Below, piece by piece: positions 28,485-36,851 of a DNA stretch of 64,000 bases. The stretch lies in contig NZ_JAERRL010000003.1 of the NCBI RefSeq assembly GCF_016741785.1, positions 186,001 to 250,000 of the forward strand. The letters are read 5' to 3'. The stretch is from Streptomyces sp. 7-21 (GTDB lineage: Bacteria > Actinomycetota > Actinomycetes > Streptomycetales > Streptomycetaceae). The notes under the pieces were generated by a model. That model was given only the letters and a program-made list of their open reading frames with translations, had not been told where the DNA came from and ran no database searches. Position numbers and translations under genes: made by a program. Position 1 is the first letter of the stretch, and each line of letters opens with the position of its first letter.

Positions 28485-30260
28485 TCAGGTCATCTGGGCG
28501 GCGAGGCGGTCGTGCTGCCCCGTGGTGAGGCGTCGCACGACCACGATCGCCGCGGTCGCGGCGGCGAGAACGGGCACGTGCATGAGGGCGTTGAGCGCCG
28601 CGGCGGTGCGGGCCTCGTCGTAGGTGTTCGCGTCCTGCCAGGGCACCCACAGCCGTGGCACGTGCATGCCCGCCAGGCAGCACACCCAGATGGTCCACCA
28701 CACGTCCAGGGGTGTCCTGCCCGCCGTGGGCCCCAGGGAGACGGCGCGGATGTCGTTGGCCATCTGCTTGGGGATGAAGAACATCCCGACGGGGATGAGC
28801 CAGCCCCAGAACGCCATGCCGCGCGGGTAGCGCAGGCGTCCAGGCCCGGCGAGGAACTCGGCGTTGACGCGCAGCCGCCAGAACCATGCCCAGAAGACGA
28901 TGGCCAGGGCGAGGAGCAGCAGGGCGCCCAGCAGCATCAGGACGGTCGCGACCTCCTCGGCGACCTCCTGCTCCGACAGGTACAGGGAGCCGGTGACCAT
29001 GTCGCCCGCGTGGCTCTGCCACTCGCTGAGCTTAACGGCAGCCTCGATGGTGTGGCCGAGGCTGAGGTACGTCAGCACCAGCATGGCGCCGAACAGCCAG
29101 TACAGGGCGGTGGCGAGGCCGGTGAGGGAGCGCGGCTGGCGCGGCAACCCCAGGTCGCCGGCGGGGCCGGCGACCGGGGCGGGCCAGGCCGCCGGCCACG
29201 CCTGCGGGGACGGCGTGGTGGCGACGGCGGTCGGCTGGTGCGGCGGACCGAACCCCGGCGCCGCCGTGGTCCACGCGGCCAGCGCCGCCGGCGCGGCCGG
29301 AGAGAGCTGCGGCGCGGGGGCGGACGGGACCGGGGCCGGGGCGCCCGGTTGGCTGTCAGGCTCCTCGCTGTCGAGCAGGACGATGGCCTGCTTGCCGAGC
29401 TGGGCGAGGAGTTCGGCGGGCGGCCAGGGCCGGTCGCCCGGCTCGTAGCCCTCCGTGGCCTGGAGCAGCTCGGCGATGGTGGGGCGGTCCGCGCTGTCCT
29501 TGGTCAGGCAGCGGCTGACGAGGGCGCGGAGCCCGCCGGGGATGCCGGTGAGGTCGGGTTCGGCCTCGACGATGCGGAACATCAGGGCGTGGGGGCCGGT
29601 GTCGTCCCCGGCGAACGGCAGCCGTCCCGTGGCGGCGTAGGCCAGGACCGAGCCGAGGCAGAAGATGTCGCTGGCGGCCGTGACGCTGATGCCGCGTATC
29701 TGCTCGGGCGACATGAAGCCGGGCGAGCCGATGACGGCTCCGGTCCTGGTCAGCCCGCCGCTGGTGACGGAGTCGAGGGCGCGGGCGATGCCGAAGTCGA
29801 TCACGCGGGGGCCGTCGATGGTGAGCAGCACGTTCGACGGCTTCAGGTCGCGGTGCACGAGCCCCGCGCCGTGGATGTCACGCAGCGCCTGCACCAGGCC
29901 GCAGGCCAGCGACCACACGCTCGGCTCGGGGAGCGGGCCGTAGTCGTCGTCGACGACGCGCTGGAGGGTGGGTCCGGCGATGTAGCCGGTCGCCACCCAG
30001 GGCATGCGGCCCTCGGTGTCGGCGTCCAGCACGGGCGCGGTCCAGCGCCCGCCGACCTTGCGCGCGGTGGCGATCTCCTGGGCAAACCGCTGCCGGAAGT
30101 GCGGCTGGCTGGCGAGCGCGGGCTGAATGGTCTTCACCGCGACGATGCGGCCGCGGTCGGACCGTGCCAGGTATACCTGGCCCATGCCGCCCGCGCCCAG
30201 GCGCCCGAGCAGCCGGTACCCGCCGATGCTGCGCGGGTCCTCGGGCCATAGCCGCTCCAT
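28485..30260 (-). CDS. Ser/Thr protein kinase 3 fused to a DUF4328-type membrane domain
   Basis: A 591-residue kinase with the same catalytic layout as its two neighbours (GAGGMGQVY, Lys43, HRDLKPSNV, DFG). After a Pro/Ala linker, the C-terminal 210 residues hold about five membrane segments (ALYWLFGAMLVLTYLSLGH near residue 382, LMLLGALLLLALAIVFWAW near 433, then GMAFWGWLIPVGMFFIPKQM near 477). Conserved-looking WAWFWRLRVNAEFL and WWTIWVCC are typical of DUF4328. The DUF4328 assignment is by motif memory. It has no large external domain, unlike kinases 1 and 2, and could sense membrane state. It is divergent from the GntR gene. Confidence 0.85.
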   Translation of the reverse strand: MERLWPEDPRSIGGYRLLGRLGAGGMGQVYLARSDRGRIVAVKTIQPALASQPHFRQRFAQEIATARKVGGRWTAPVLDADTEGRMPWVATGYIAGPTLQRVVDDDYGPLPEPSVWSLACGLVQALRDIHGAGLVHRDLKPSNVLLTIDGPRVIDFGIARALDSVTSGGLTRTGAVIGSPGFMSPEQIRGISVTAASDIFCLGSVLAYAATGRLPFAGDDTGPHALMFRIVEAEPDLTGIPGGLRALVSRCLTKDSADRPTIAELLQATEGYEPGDRPWPPAELLAQLGKQAIVLLDSEEPDSQPGAPAPVPSAPAPQLSPAAPAALAAWTTAAPGFGPPHQPTAVATTPSPQAWPAAWPAPVAGPAGDLGLPRQPRSLTGLATALYWLFGAMLVLTYLSLGHTIEAAVKLSEWQSHAGDMVTGSLYLSEQEVAEEVATVLMLLGALLLLALAIVFWAWFWRLRVNAEFLAGPGRLRYPRGMAFWGWLIPVGMFFIPKQMANDIRAVSLGPTAGRTPLDVWWTIWVCCLAGMHVPRLWVPWQDANTYDEARTAAALNALMHVPVLAAATAAIVVVRRLTTGQHDRLAAQMT

Positions 30261-30431
30261 GACGGGTCCTCCGCCTTCTCGCCGCCGTCACTTCGAGGAT
30301 AGGGTCAACTCGCTCTGGGTGAACGGCCGATACTACTCCGATATCGTCACGGGTTCGCCCGCGGACTGTCACAGACGGCGCCGGCGGGCGCGACTCCTGG
30401 GATTTTTCTCCTACTTGTACGCTTAACTCCC

Positions 30432-31103
30432 GTGATTCAGCGGACCACCCTGCGCGAGCAGCTCGCGGACGCGCTCCGTGAGGAAATCCTGGCCGGGCGG
30501 CTCGCTCCGGGTGGGGAGTTCACGGTGCGGGAGATAGCCGAACAGTACGGCGTTTCCGCAACGCCCGTGCGGGAGGCCCTCGTTGACCTCTCGGCGCAGG
30601 GGCTGCTGGAGGTCGAACAGCACCGCGGTTTCCGGATCAGGGAGTACTCGCTCACCGACTTCCAGGACATGATCGAGGCGCAGACCATCGTGGTGGAGGG
30701 CGCGCTCCACCACCCCGCCCTGACGCTGCGCGGCGCGGGCCCCGAGGCGTACACCTCCATCCGCCGCCGCGCCTCCGCCGCCCGGCAAGCCGCCCTCGCC
30801 GGGGACCTTGACGTGCTGATCGCCTACGACCTGCGGTTCTGGCGCGAGCTGGATGCCCTGGTCGGCAACCCCTACCTCGGGGAGTTCCTCGACCGGCTGC
30901 GGGTGCGCTCGTGGGCGTTCTGCGTGCCGCACCTCAAGCGCCTGGCCCGGGCCGACGCCATCGCCGGACGGCTGTGGGCCGGGCACCTGGAGCTGACGGA
31001 CGCCGTCGAGCACAACGACGTCAGGCAGGCCGCCCGGCTGCTGCGCGACCACCGCGCGCACCAGCTCGCCCTCGCCTTCGATCTCGCGGCTGAGGACCGC
31101 TGA
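30432..31103 (+). CDS. GntR-family transcriptional regulator (FadR/FCD type)
   Basis: A 223-residue regulator: an N-terminal winged helix-turn-helix (LREQLADALREEILAGRLAP, then VSATPVREALVDLSAQGL) and a C-terminal all-helical FCD-like ligand domain (AYDLRFWRELDALVGNPYL, metal/carboxylate-binding type). Ligand unknown. GTG start with no clear Shine-Dalgarno, so the mRNA may be leaderless or nearly so. Divergent from kinase 3 with a 171-bp gap, and followed after 48 bp by a gene of unknown function that it may control together with itself. Confidence 0.88.
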   Translation: MIQRTTLREQLADALREEILAGRLAPGGEFTVREIAEQYGVSATPVREALVDLSAQGLLEVEQHRGFRIREYSLTDFQDMIEAQTIVVEGALHHPALTLRGAGPEAYTSIRRRASAARQAALAGDLDVLIAYDLRFWRELDALVGNPYLGEFLDRLRVRSWAFCVPHLKRLARADAIAGRLWAGHLELTDAVEHNDVRQAARLLRDHRAHQLALAFDLAAEDR

Positions 31104-31151
31104 CCCTACCCTGGAGGAGCCCCGGCCTTCCGCGCGAGAGAGAGTCCCTTC

Positions 31152-31799
31152 GTGGCCTGTGACCTGTGGCTGGTCCCGCTCGTCGACGTCCTCTGCCAGC
31201 GCCCGGACAACCCCTTCTCCGAAGAACTGGCCTGCTACGACCAGGCGCTCGCCGAGGCGGGCCTGCCGCCGGTGCCGGTGACGTCGTACGTGCCGGGCAC
31301 GTCGGGGCGGGTGGCGCCGGTCGCGGGCTTCAACTACGCCGACCTCCATCTGCTGCGCCGGGCCTACCTGCTGCACCTCAGCGGGCTGCCGGTCACCCCG
31401 GCCGAGCGGCTGGACGGGGACTACCAGCAGCTGCTGGAGATGTTCGAGGCGGCCGCGCAGCAGGCGCATCTGGTGTGGCACTTCGACCACGCCGGGGCGT
31501 ATGTGCCGGTGGACTTCCCCCATCCGGTGGTCAATGACGCCCTGATGGAGAGCGGCGGGCCGCTGGGTTCCAGCCACGGTCTGCTGCGGGAGCTCCAGGC
31601 GGTGGCCCCGGTGCTCGGCATCGACCCGCGGAACCCGCCGCCCGCGCCGGCGGCGCCGCAGCGGCCGACGCGGCTGGACGAGCCGCTGGCCGTGGCGGGA
31701 GAAGAGGGGCCGTTCATGCGGGAGCGGCACGTATGGCTGGGCCTTCACGCCGCCGCCACGCGGAGCCTGGCGCAGGGCGCCATGATCGTCTTCAGTTAG
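31152..31799 (+). CDS. Conserved hypothetical protein downstream of GntR
   Basis: A 215-residue soluble protein that I recognise as a type seen in Streptomyces but cannot assign to a functional family. Features: N-terminal CDLWLVPLVDVLCQRPDNPF, HLVWHFDHAGAYVPVDFPHP in the middle, GGPLGSSHGLLRELQ, and a conserved-looking end RERHVWLGLHAAATRS...MIVFS. No membrane segment and no signal peptide. GTG start. It ends by overlapping the convergent MarR-like gene by four bases (TTAG), sharing the two stop codons, with no terminator between. Confidence 0.7.
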   Translation: MACDLWLVPLVDVLCQRPDNPFSEELACYDQALAEAGLPPVPVTSYVPGTSGRVAPVAGFNYADLHLLRRAYLLHLSGLPVTPAERLDGDYQQLLEMFEAAAQQAHLVWHFDHAGAYVPVDFPHPVVNDALMESGGPLGSSHGLLRELQAVAPVLGIDPRNPPPAPAAPQRPTRLDEPLAVAGEEGPFMRERHVWLGLHAAATRSLAQGAMIVFS

Positions 31800-32317
31800 G
31801 GGCCGCTCGCCTCCGCCGCCCGGCGGCGGCGCCAGCGCTCCAGCAGGCCGTCCAGCTCGTCCGCCAGGAAGTCCATGAAGGCGGCCGTGTCCAGCAGCCG
31901 CTGCCGCACGTCCGAGTCCGGCGGCGCGGTGCCGGCGCCCGCCAGCAGCGTGGCGCGCCACCGGGACAGCAGCGGCCCCCGGCTGAGAAACGCCTCGTAC
32001 CAGACGTCCGGGTGCAGCCGGTACAGCTCGCGGCGGGAGCCCGGCTGGCGTTCCCGGCTCACCAGGTGGATCTGGGACAGGTACCGCACGGCGCCGGAGA
32101 CGGCGGCGGGCGAGACGCGCAGCCGCTCGGCGAGTTCCGCCGCCGACAGCACGGCGCCGGGGGCGGTCATCAGGCAGGCGAAGACGCGGGCCGCCATGCG
32201 CTGCATGCCGGCCTCGGTCATGTCGGAGGCGAACCGCTCCACGAAGGCGGCGGTCTCGGGGCCGTACTCCTGACCCGGGCGGGACGAGTCGTGGTGCTGC
32301 TCGGTCACGTGGCTCAT
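31796..32317 (-). CDS. MarR/GbsR-like transcriptional regulator
   Basis: A 173-residue DNA-binding protein. The helix-turn-helix is [20 protein letters not shown] followed by the wing [14 protein letters not shown]; the flanking helices supply dimerisation. The set fits the GbsR-like/MarR family of exporter regulators. It is divergent from an ABC exporter with 61 bp between start codons, and a perfect palindrome lies in that gap, so it is probably an autoregulatory repressor of the transporter. The effector is unknown. Confidence 0.85.
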   Translation of the reverse strand: MSHVTEQHHDSSRPGQEYGPETAAFVERFASDMTEAGMQRMAARVFACLMTAPGAVLSAAELAERLRVSPAAVSGAVRYLSQIHLVSRERQPGSRRELYRLHPDVWYEAFLSRGPLLSRWRATLLAGAGTAPPDSDVRQRLLDTAAFMDFLADELDGLLERWRRRRAAEASGP

Positions 32318-32343
32318 CCTCCCACCTTCGGCAGTTATGTACC

Positions 32344-32359
32344 TTCACAAATTTGTGAA
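32344..32359. promoter_or_regulatory. 16-bp palindromic operator of the MarR-like repressor
   Basis: TTCACAAATTTGTGAA is perfectly self-complementary and lies 27 bp from the regulator's ATG and 20 bp from the exporter's ATG, overlapping both core promoters. Confidence 0.75.
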
Positions 32360-32378
32360 CGAAGAGTACGGTCGCCTC

Positions 32379-33308
32379 ATGACGCAGGCACGCACCGACG
32401 CCATCACCGTCTCCGGCCTGGTGAAGACCTTCGGCGCTACCCGCGCCCTGAACGGGCTCGACCTGACCGTCCGCACCGGCGAGGTCCACGGCTTCCTCGG
32501 CCCCAACGGCGCCGGCAAGTCCACGACCATCCGCGTACTGCTCGGCCTGCTGCGCCCGGACGCCGGCCACGTCAGCGTGCTCGGCGGCGACCCCTGGGCC
32601 GACGCCGTCACCCTGCACCGGCGCCTGGCCTACGTCCCCGGCGACGTCGAGCTGTGGCCCAGCCTCACCGGCGGCGAGGCCATCGACCTGCTCGCCCGGC
32701 TGCGCGGCGGCCTTGACACCGCCCGGCGCGACGAGCTGATCCAGCGCTTCGCCCTGGACCCGGGCAAGAAAGGCCGCACCTACTCCAAGGGCAACCGCCA
32801 GAAGGTCGCCCTCGTCGCCGCCCTGGCCTCCCGCGCCGAGCTGCTGCTGCTCGACGAGCCCACCTCCGGGCTCGACCCGCTGATGGAAGCGGTCTTCCAG
32901 GACGTCATCAACGAGGCCCGGGCCGAGGGCAGGACCGTGCTGCTCTCCAGCCACATCCTGGCCCAGGTGGAGAAGCTGTGCGACCGCGTCAGCATCGTCC
33001 GCCTCGGCCGCACCGTGCAGTCCGGCACCCTCCAGCAGCTGCGGCACCTGACCCGCACCACCATCGAGGCCGAGACCAGCCGGCCCGCCGCCGGGCTGGA
33101 CCAGCTGCCGGGCGTGCACGACCTCACCGCGACGGGCACCACCGTCCGCTTCAGCGTCGACGGCGCCCACCTCGACGCCGCCCTCCGCGCGCTCAGCGGC
33201 CTCGGCGTCCGCAGCCTCGTCAGCCACCCGCCGACGCTGGAGGAGCTGATGCTGCGGCACTACGGCGACGACCTCGCGGCCGGCACCGGCGAGGGGAGCC
33301 CGCGGTGA
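32379..33308 (+). CDS. ABC exporter ATP-binding subunit
   Basis: A 309-residue ATPase: Walker [10 protein letters not shown] near residue 42, Q-loop region, signature [12 protein letters not shown] (variant of LSGGQ), Walker [13 protein letters not shown], and His switch SSHI. It has the C-terminal extension usual in the drug/antibiotic-export (DrrA-like) family. The open frame extends 14 codons upstream to 32337, but ATG 32379 keeps the palindrome outside the coding region and gives a normal N terminus. Its GTGA end overlaps the permease start, so the two are coupled. Confidence 0.92.
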   Translation: MTQARTDAITVSGLVKTFGATRALNGLDLTVRTGEVHGFLGPNGAGKSTTIRVLLGLLRPDAGHVSVLGGDPWADAVTLHRRLAYVPGDVELWPSLTGGEAIDLLARLRGGLDTARRDELIQRFALDPGKKGRTYSKGNRQKVALVAALASRAELLLLDEPTSGLDPLMEAVFQDVINEARAEGRTVLLSSHILAQVEKLCDRVSIVRLGRTVQSGTLQQLRHLTRTTIEAETSRPAAGLDQLPGVHDLTATGTTVRFSVDGAHLDAALRALSGLGVRSLVSHPPTLEELMLRHYGDDLAAGTGEGSPR

Positions 33309-34942
33309 GCCCTGCGTTCACCGGCACCGGCACCCTGCTGCGCTTCGCGCTGCGCCGGGACCGGATCCGCCTGCCTGCCTGGATCGCCGCCCTGTGGCTG
33401 CTGACTGTGGCGTCGGTGGCGAGCTTCGCGGGCACCTACCCCACGGCCGCCGACCGCGCCCAGCTGGCCGCCACCCTGGACAGCCCGGCCATGCTCGCCG
33501 TCTCCGGCCCCCGCGGCTACCTCGCCGACTACACCTACGGCGCCATGACCGCGCACCAGCTCCTCGGCTTCGTCACCGTCTTCGCCGGCCTGATGAGCGC
33601 GCTGACCGTGGTCCGCCACACCCGGGCGGAGGAGGAGAAGGGCCGGGCGGAGCTGCTGCGCTCCTCCGTCGTCGGCCGCCACGCCCAGCTGACCGCCGCA
33701 CTGGTGCTGGCCGCCGCCGCCAGCCTGCTGCTGGGCGTGCTGCTGTGGCTGAGCCTGCCCGCGCTGGGGCCGGCGGGCCTGACGTTCTCAGGCTCCCTGC
33801 TGTACGGGGCGGGCCACGCCGCGGCCGGCCTCGTCTTCGCGGGCGTCGCCGCCGTCGCCGCGCAGCTCACGCCGTTCGCGCGCGGCGCGACAGGGCTGGC
33901 GTCCGCCGCCATCGGCCTGTCCTACGTGCTGCGCGCCGCGGGCGACGCGGGCGGCACGGCCGCCACGGCGGCGCTGTCGTGGCTGACCCCCACCGGCTGG
34001 ATCCAGCGCACCTACGCCTACGTGGCGGACCGCTGGTGGCCGCTGCTGCTGTGCGCGGCGCTCGCCGCCGCCACCATGGCCGCCGCCTACGCGCTCAGCG
34101 ACCGGCGCGACGTCGGCGCCGGACTGCGGCCGCCGCGCCGCGGCCGGACCACCGCCAGCGGCGCGCTGACCCGTCCCCTGGGCTTCGCGCTGCGGCTCCA
34201 GCGCGGCGTGCTGGCCGGGTTCGCCGCCGGGATGCTGGTCTTCGGCCTGATGTACGGCTCCGTGCTGGGCGAGGCCGAGGAGATGATCGCGGACAACGAA
34301 CGGCTGCGCCGCACCATCGAGGACCTGGGCGGCGGCGTCGCCGAGTCGTTCGCCTCCGCGATCATGAGCATGCTGGCCATCGTCGCCGCCTGCCTGTCGG
34401 TGCTGGCGGTGCTGCGGGCCCGCGCCGAGGAAACCGCGCGCCGCGCCGAGCCGGTGCTGGCCACCGCGCTGTCCCGCGCCCGGTGGGCGGGCAGCCACCT
34501 GGCCGTGGCGCTGGCGGGCGGCACCGCCGTGATGCTCCTCGGCGGCTTCGGCTTCGGCGTCGCGGGCGCGCTCACCGCCGGCGGTACCGGCCCGGACCCG
34601 GGCCTGGACACCGGCCTGCTGTGGCGGCTGACCAGCGCCTCACTCGCCTACGCGCCCGCGCTGTGGGTCATCTCCGGCCTCACGCTGCTGCTCTTCGGCT
34701 GGCTGCCCCGGCTGTCGGCCGCCGCCTGGCTGCTCCCGGCCTATGCCTTCGTCACCGTCTACCTGGGCGAACTCATCGACATGCCGGACCCGCTGGCCTG
34801 GCTCTCCCCCCTCGGGCACGTGCCGCGGGTGCCCGCCGCCGGCCTGACGTGGACGCCGCTGCTGGTCATGACGGCGCTGGCGGCCGCGCTGTGCTGCGCG
34901 GGCCTGGCCGGATTCCGCCGCCGCGACCTGCACACGCCCTGA
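33305..34942 (+). CDS. ABC exporter permease, 12-helix ABC-2-like
   Basis: A 545-residue permease with about twelve hydrophobic segments in two halves (for example [21 protein letters not shown] and, in the second half, [17 protein letters not shown]). The length suggests one polypeptide forms both halves of the membrane path for the adjacent ATPase. GTG start overlaps the ATPase stop by four bases. The substrate is unknown; the tight link to a MarR-like repressor suggests a toxic compound or antibiotic. Confidence 0.88.
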   Translation: MSPAFTGTGTLLRFALRRDRIRLPAWIAALWLLTVASVASFAGTYPTAADRAQLAATLDSPAMLAVSGPRGYLADYTYGAMTAHQLLGFVTVFAGLMSALTVVRHTRAEEEKGRAELLRSSVVGRHAQLTAALVLAAAASLLLGVLLWLSLPALGPAGLTFSGSLLYGAGHAAAGLVFAGVAAVAAQLTPFARGATGLASAAIGLSYVLRAAGDAGGTAATAALSWLTPTGWIQRTYAYVADRWWPLLLCAALAAATMAAAYALSDRRDVGAGLRPPRRGRTTASGALTRPLGFALRLQRGVLAGFAAGMLVFGLMYGSVLGEAEEMIADNERLRRTIEDLGGGVAESFASAIMSMLAIVAACLSVLAVLRARAEETARRAEPVLATALSRARWAGSHLAVALAGGTAVMLLGGFGFGVAGALTAGGTGPDPGLDTGLLWRLTSASLAYAPALWVISGLTLLLFGWLPRLSAAAWLLPAYAFVTVYLGELIDMPDPLAWLSPLGHVPRVPAAGLTWTPLLVMTALAAALCCAGLAGFRRRDLHTP

Positions 34943-34949
34943 CACGCCG

Positions 34950-34979
34950 GGCCCGTTGCCCCCAAGGGAGCAGCGGGCC
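34950..34979 (+). terminator. Terminator after the ABC exporter operon
   Basis: GGCCCGTTGC (34950-34959) pairs with GCAGCGGGCC (34970-34979) with one G-T pair and a 10-nt loop, eight nt after the stop. Confidence 0.6.
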
Positions 34980-35091
34980 ACCCGCCGGGACCCACTCCGG
35001 GTGCGGACACGGTCACGCGCTGCTGGCATGGGTGGCGACCGCCACGCACCACCGCGCGCGTGCCGCCACGATCCGGAGGTCATCCACCGCC

Positions 35092-35658
35092 ATGAAGTCC
35101 CCGAAGTCACCGCGCCGCCGCCCGGCCCGCGCGACGGCCGCGGGAGCGGCGACCGCCACGCTGGCACTCTGCCTGTCCGCCCTCACGGCACTCGCCGCGG
35201 CCCCGGCTTCGGCCGCCGGCGGCGACACGGCACCGCTGACCGTCTCCCCGGGCGCCGGGAGCGCGGAGACCGCCGTGACCGTCACGACCACCTGCCGGCC
35301 GGACGGCCACGCCACCTCCGAGGCGTTCCAGGACAGCGTCGGCCTGGAACAGGCCGGCGACGGCACGTGGACCGGGACCGCCGCCGTCAAGCCCGACGGG
35401 CTCGTCATCGGCCGCAGCTACCCCGTCGCCGTCCGCTGCGACGACGGCGTCACGCTGAGCACGTCCTTCACCTTCACGGCCGGGATGCCGCACGGCGGCG
35501 TCTCCGCCGGCTTCGGCGGCGGCGCCGAGGACGGCGGCGCCCGGGCCACGGCCCTGGCCATCGGCGGCGGCATCGCCATCAGCGGGGCCGTCGCCTACGC
35601 CCTGCTGTCCCGCCGGCCCGCGGCGCGGTGGCGCCGCCTGACCGGAAGCCGGTACTGA
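35092..35658 (+). CDS. Secreted, C-terminally membrane-anchored protein, sortase neighbour
   Basis: A 188-residue protein: a basic N terminus and hydrophobic core (TATLALCLSALTALAAAPASA, signal peptidase site after ASA), a small beta-rich external part containing the two Cys of TTTCRPDG and VAVRCDDG, then Gly-rich linker, a hydrophobic helix (ALAIGGGIAISGAVAYALL) and an Arg-rich tail. This layout resembles a cell-wall sorting signal, but I see no LPxTG or LAxTG motif before the helix. GGAGGT precedes ATG by 11 bases. It ends one base before the sortase gene, so they are probably cotranscribed. Confidence 0.75.
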   Translation: MKSPKSPRRRPARATAAGAATATLALCLSALTALAAAPASAAGGDTAPLTVSPGAGSAETAVTVTTTCRPDGHATSEAFQDSVGLEQAGDGTWTGTAAVKPDGLVIGRSYPVAVRCDDGVTLSTSFTFTAGMPHGGVSAGFGGGAEDGGARATALAIGGGIAISGAVAYALLSRRPAARWRRLTGSRY

Positions 35659-35659
35659 G

Positions 35660-36388
35660 ATGGCGCGCCCGCTCCGCCCCGACGCCGGCGCCCCCCGCCA
35701 CCGGCAGCGGCGCCACGAGGTGCGCGCCCGGCGCCTGGAGACGGCGGCCGTGGTCACGGCGCTGGGCCTCGGCATCGCCGGGGTGTACCTGGGCACGGAC
35801 GCCGCCGGCTCCCGCGAGCCGCGCGCCGTCAGCATCGCCGAGGGCGTCTCCCGCCCCGACGCCGTGGACGCCCCGGGCAGCCACATATCCGGGGGCGCAC
35901 GCCCCGCCACGGATGCCCCGCCCCTGCCCCGGTCCGACCCGCTGCGGGTCCGCATACCCTCCCTCGGCACCGACGCCGAGGTCTACGGCGCCGGCCTGGC
36001 CCCCGACGGCGGCCCGCCCACCCCCGCGGCCGACGACGCGCTGCGCGCCGCCTGGTACGAGGGCGGCGCCGCGCCCGGAGAGCGCGGCGCCGCCATACTC
36101 GTCGGCCACCTGGACACCTACGACGGCCCCGCCGCCTTCGCCGGGCTCGGCACGCTCCGGCCCGGCCAGACCGTCGAGATCGACCGCGCCGACGGCACCA
36201 CCGCCGTCTTCCGCGTCGACTCCGTCGAGCAGTACCCCAAGGACGACTTCCCCGACCAGCGCGTCTACGGCCCCGTCGTCACGCCCCAGCTGCGCCTGAT
36301 CACCTGCGGCGGCACCTGGACGAAAGACGGCGGCTACGACTCGAACATCGTCGCCTACGCCACCCTGGCCCGCGCCACGGAACGCTGA
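35660..36388 (+). CDS. Class F-like sortase
   Basis: A 242-residue membrane-anchored sortase: short cytosolic Arg-rich N terminus, membrane helix near residues 28-44, then the sortase barrel. Catalytic His150 is in ILVGHLDT and Cys216 in LRLITCGGTW. The GG after Cys and the DxNxV region suggest class F (actinobacterial). In the segment after Cys216 (KDGGYDSNIV) I see no Arg where the third catalytic residue is expected. Sortases cleave sorting signals and attach proteins to the wall. It directly follows a small secreted protein gene by one base. Confidence 0.85.
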   Translation: MARPLRPDAGAPRHRQRRHEVRARRLETAAVVTALGLGIAGVYLGTDAAGSREPRAVSIAEGVSRPDAVDAPGSHISGGARPATDAPPLPRSDPLRVRIPSLGTDAEVYGAGLAPDGGPPTPAADDALRAAWYEGGAAPGERGAAILVGHLDTYDGPAAFAGLGTLRPGQTVEIDRADGTTAVFRVDSVEQYPKDDFPDQRVYGPVVTPQLRLITCGGTWTKDGGYDSNIVAYATLARATER

Positions 36389-36401
36389 CCTACTTCAGCG
36401 T
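36382..36401. terminator. Small hairpin spanning both convergent stop codons
   Basis: ACGCTGA (36382-36388) pairs with TCAGCGT (36395-36401) around CCTACT. It contains the sortase TGA and the DUF3151 stop of the opposite strand and may be the only termination signal between the two genes. Confidence 0.4.
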
Positions 36402-36803
36402 CTCCGCGGCCGTCGGCGAGCTGTCACGCAGGAACTGGGTGCAGCGCTCGTACTCCGCCTCCTCGCCGATGGCCCGCGCCGCCCTGGCCAGGGCGTGCAG
36501 CGCCCGCAGGAAGCCGCGGTTCGGCTCGTGCTCGAAGGGGATGGGGCCGTGGCCCTTCCAGCCGTTGCGCCGCAGCGCGTCCAGCCCGCGGTGGTACCCG
36601 GTGCGGGCGAAGGCGTAGGACTCGATGGTCCGGCCCTCGGCGAAGGCGTCGTCGGCGAGCTGCGCCCACGCCAGCGAGGACGCCGGGTGCCGGGCGGCCA
36701 CCTCGGCCGGATCCTTGCCCGCGGCCAGCAGGGCGCGGGGCTCGGGGTCGTCGGGCAGGTGCACCGGGGGCGGGCCCCCGAGCAGGTTCTCGTGCATGAT
36801 CAT
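36390..36803 (-). CDS. DUF3151 family protein
   Basis: A 137-residue protein with the DUF3151 pattern: HENLLGGPPPVHLPDDPEP, then SSLAWAQLADDAF, GYHRGLDALRRNGWKGHGP and FEHEPNRGFLRALHALARAA. Soluble, function unknown. ATG 36803 (MIMHENLL) is favoured; the second ATG six bases later is also possible. It starts 48 bp after fba on the same strand, an order that I recall as conserved in Streptomyces, so it is likely cotranscribed with fba. Confidence 0.9.
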   Translation of the reverse strand: MIMHENLLGGPPPVHLPDDPEPRALLAAGKDPAEVAARHPASSLAWAQLADDAFAEGRTIESYAFARTGYHRGLDALRRNGWKGHGPIPFEHEPNRGFLRALHALARAARAIGEEAEYERCTQFLRDSSPTAAETLK

Positions 36804-36851
36804 GTGTCCAGTCTGCCTGGCGGCGGCGACAGCCAAAGGACCGCGCGGACC

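Noticed and set aside
34950..36300. Alternative + strand frame giving a 447-residue protein over the secreted protein and sortase genes
   Set aside because: Low-complexity Pro/Ala/Arg sequence; the true frames hold a signal peptide and sortase His/Cys motifs.
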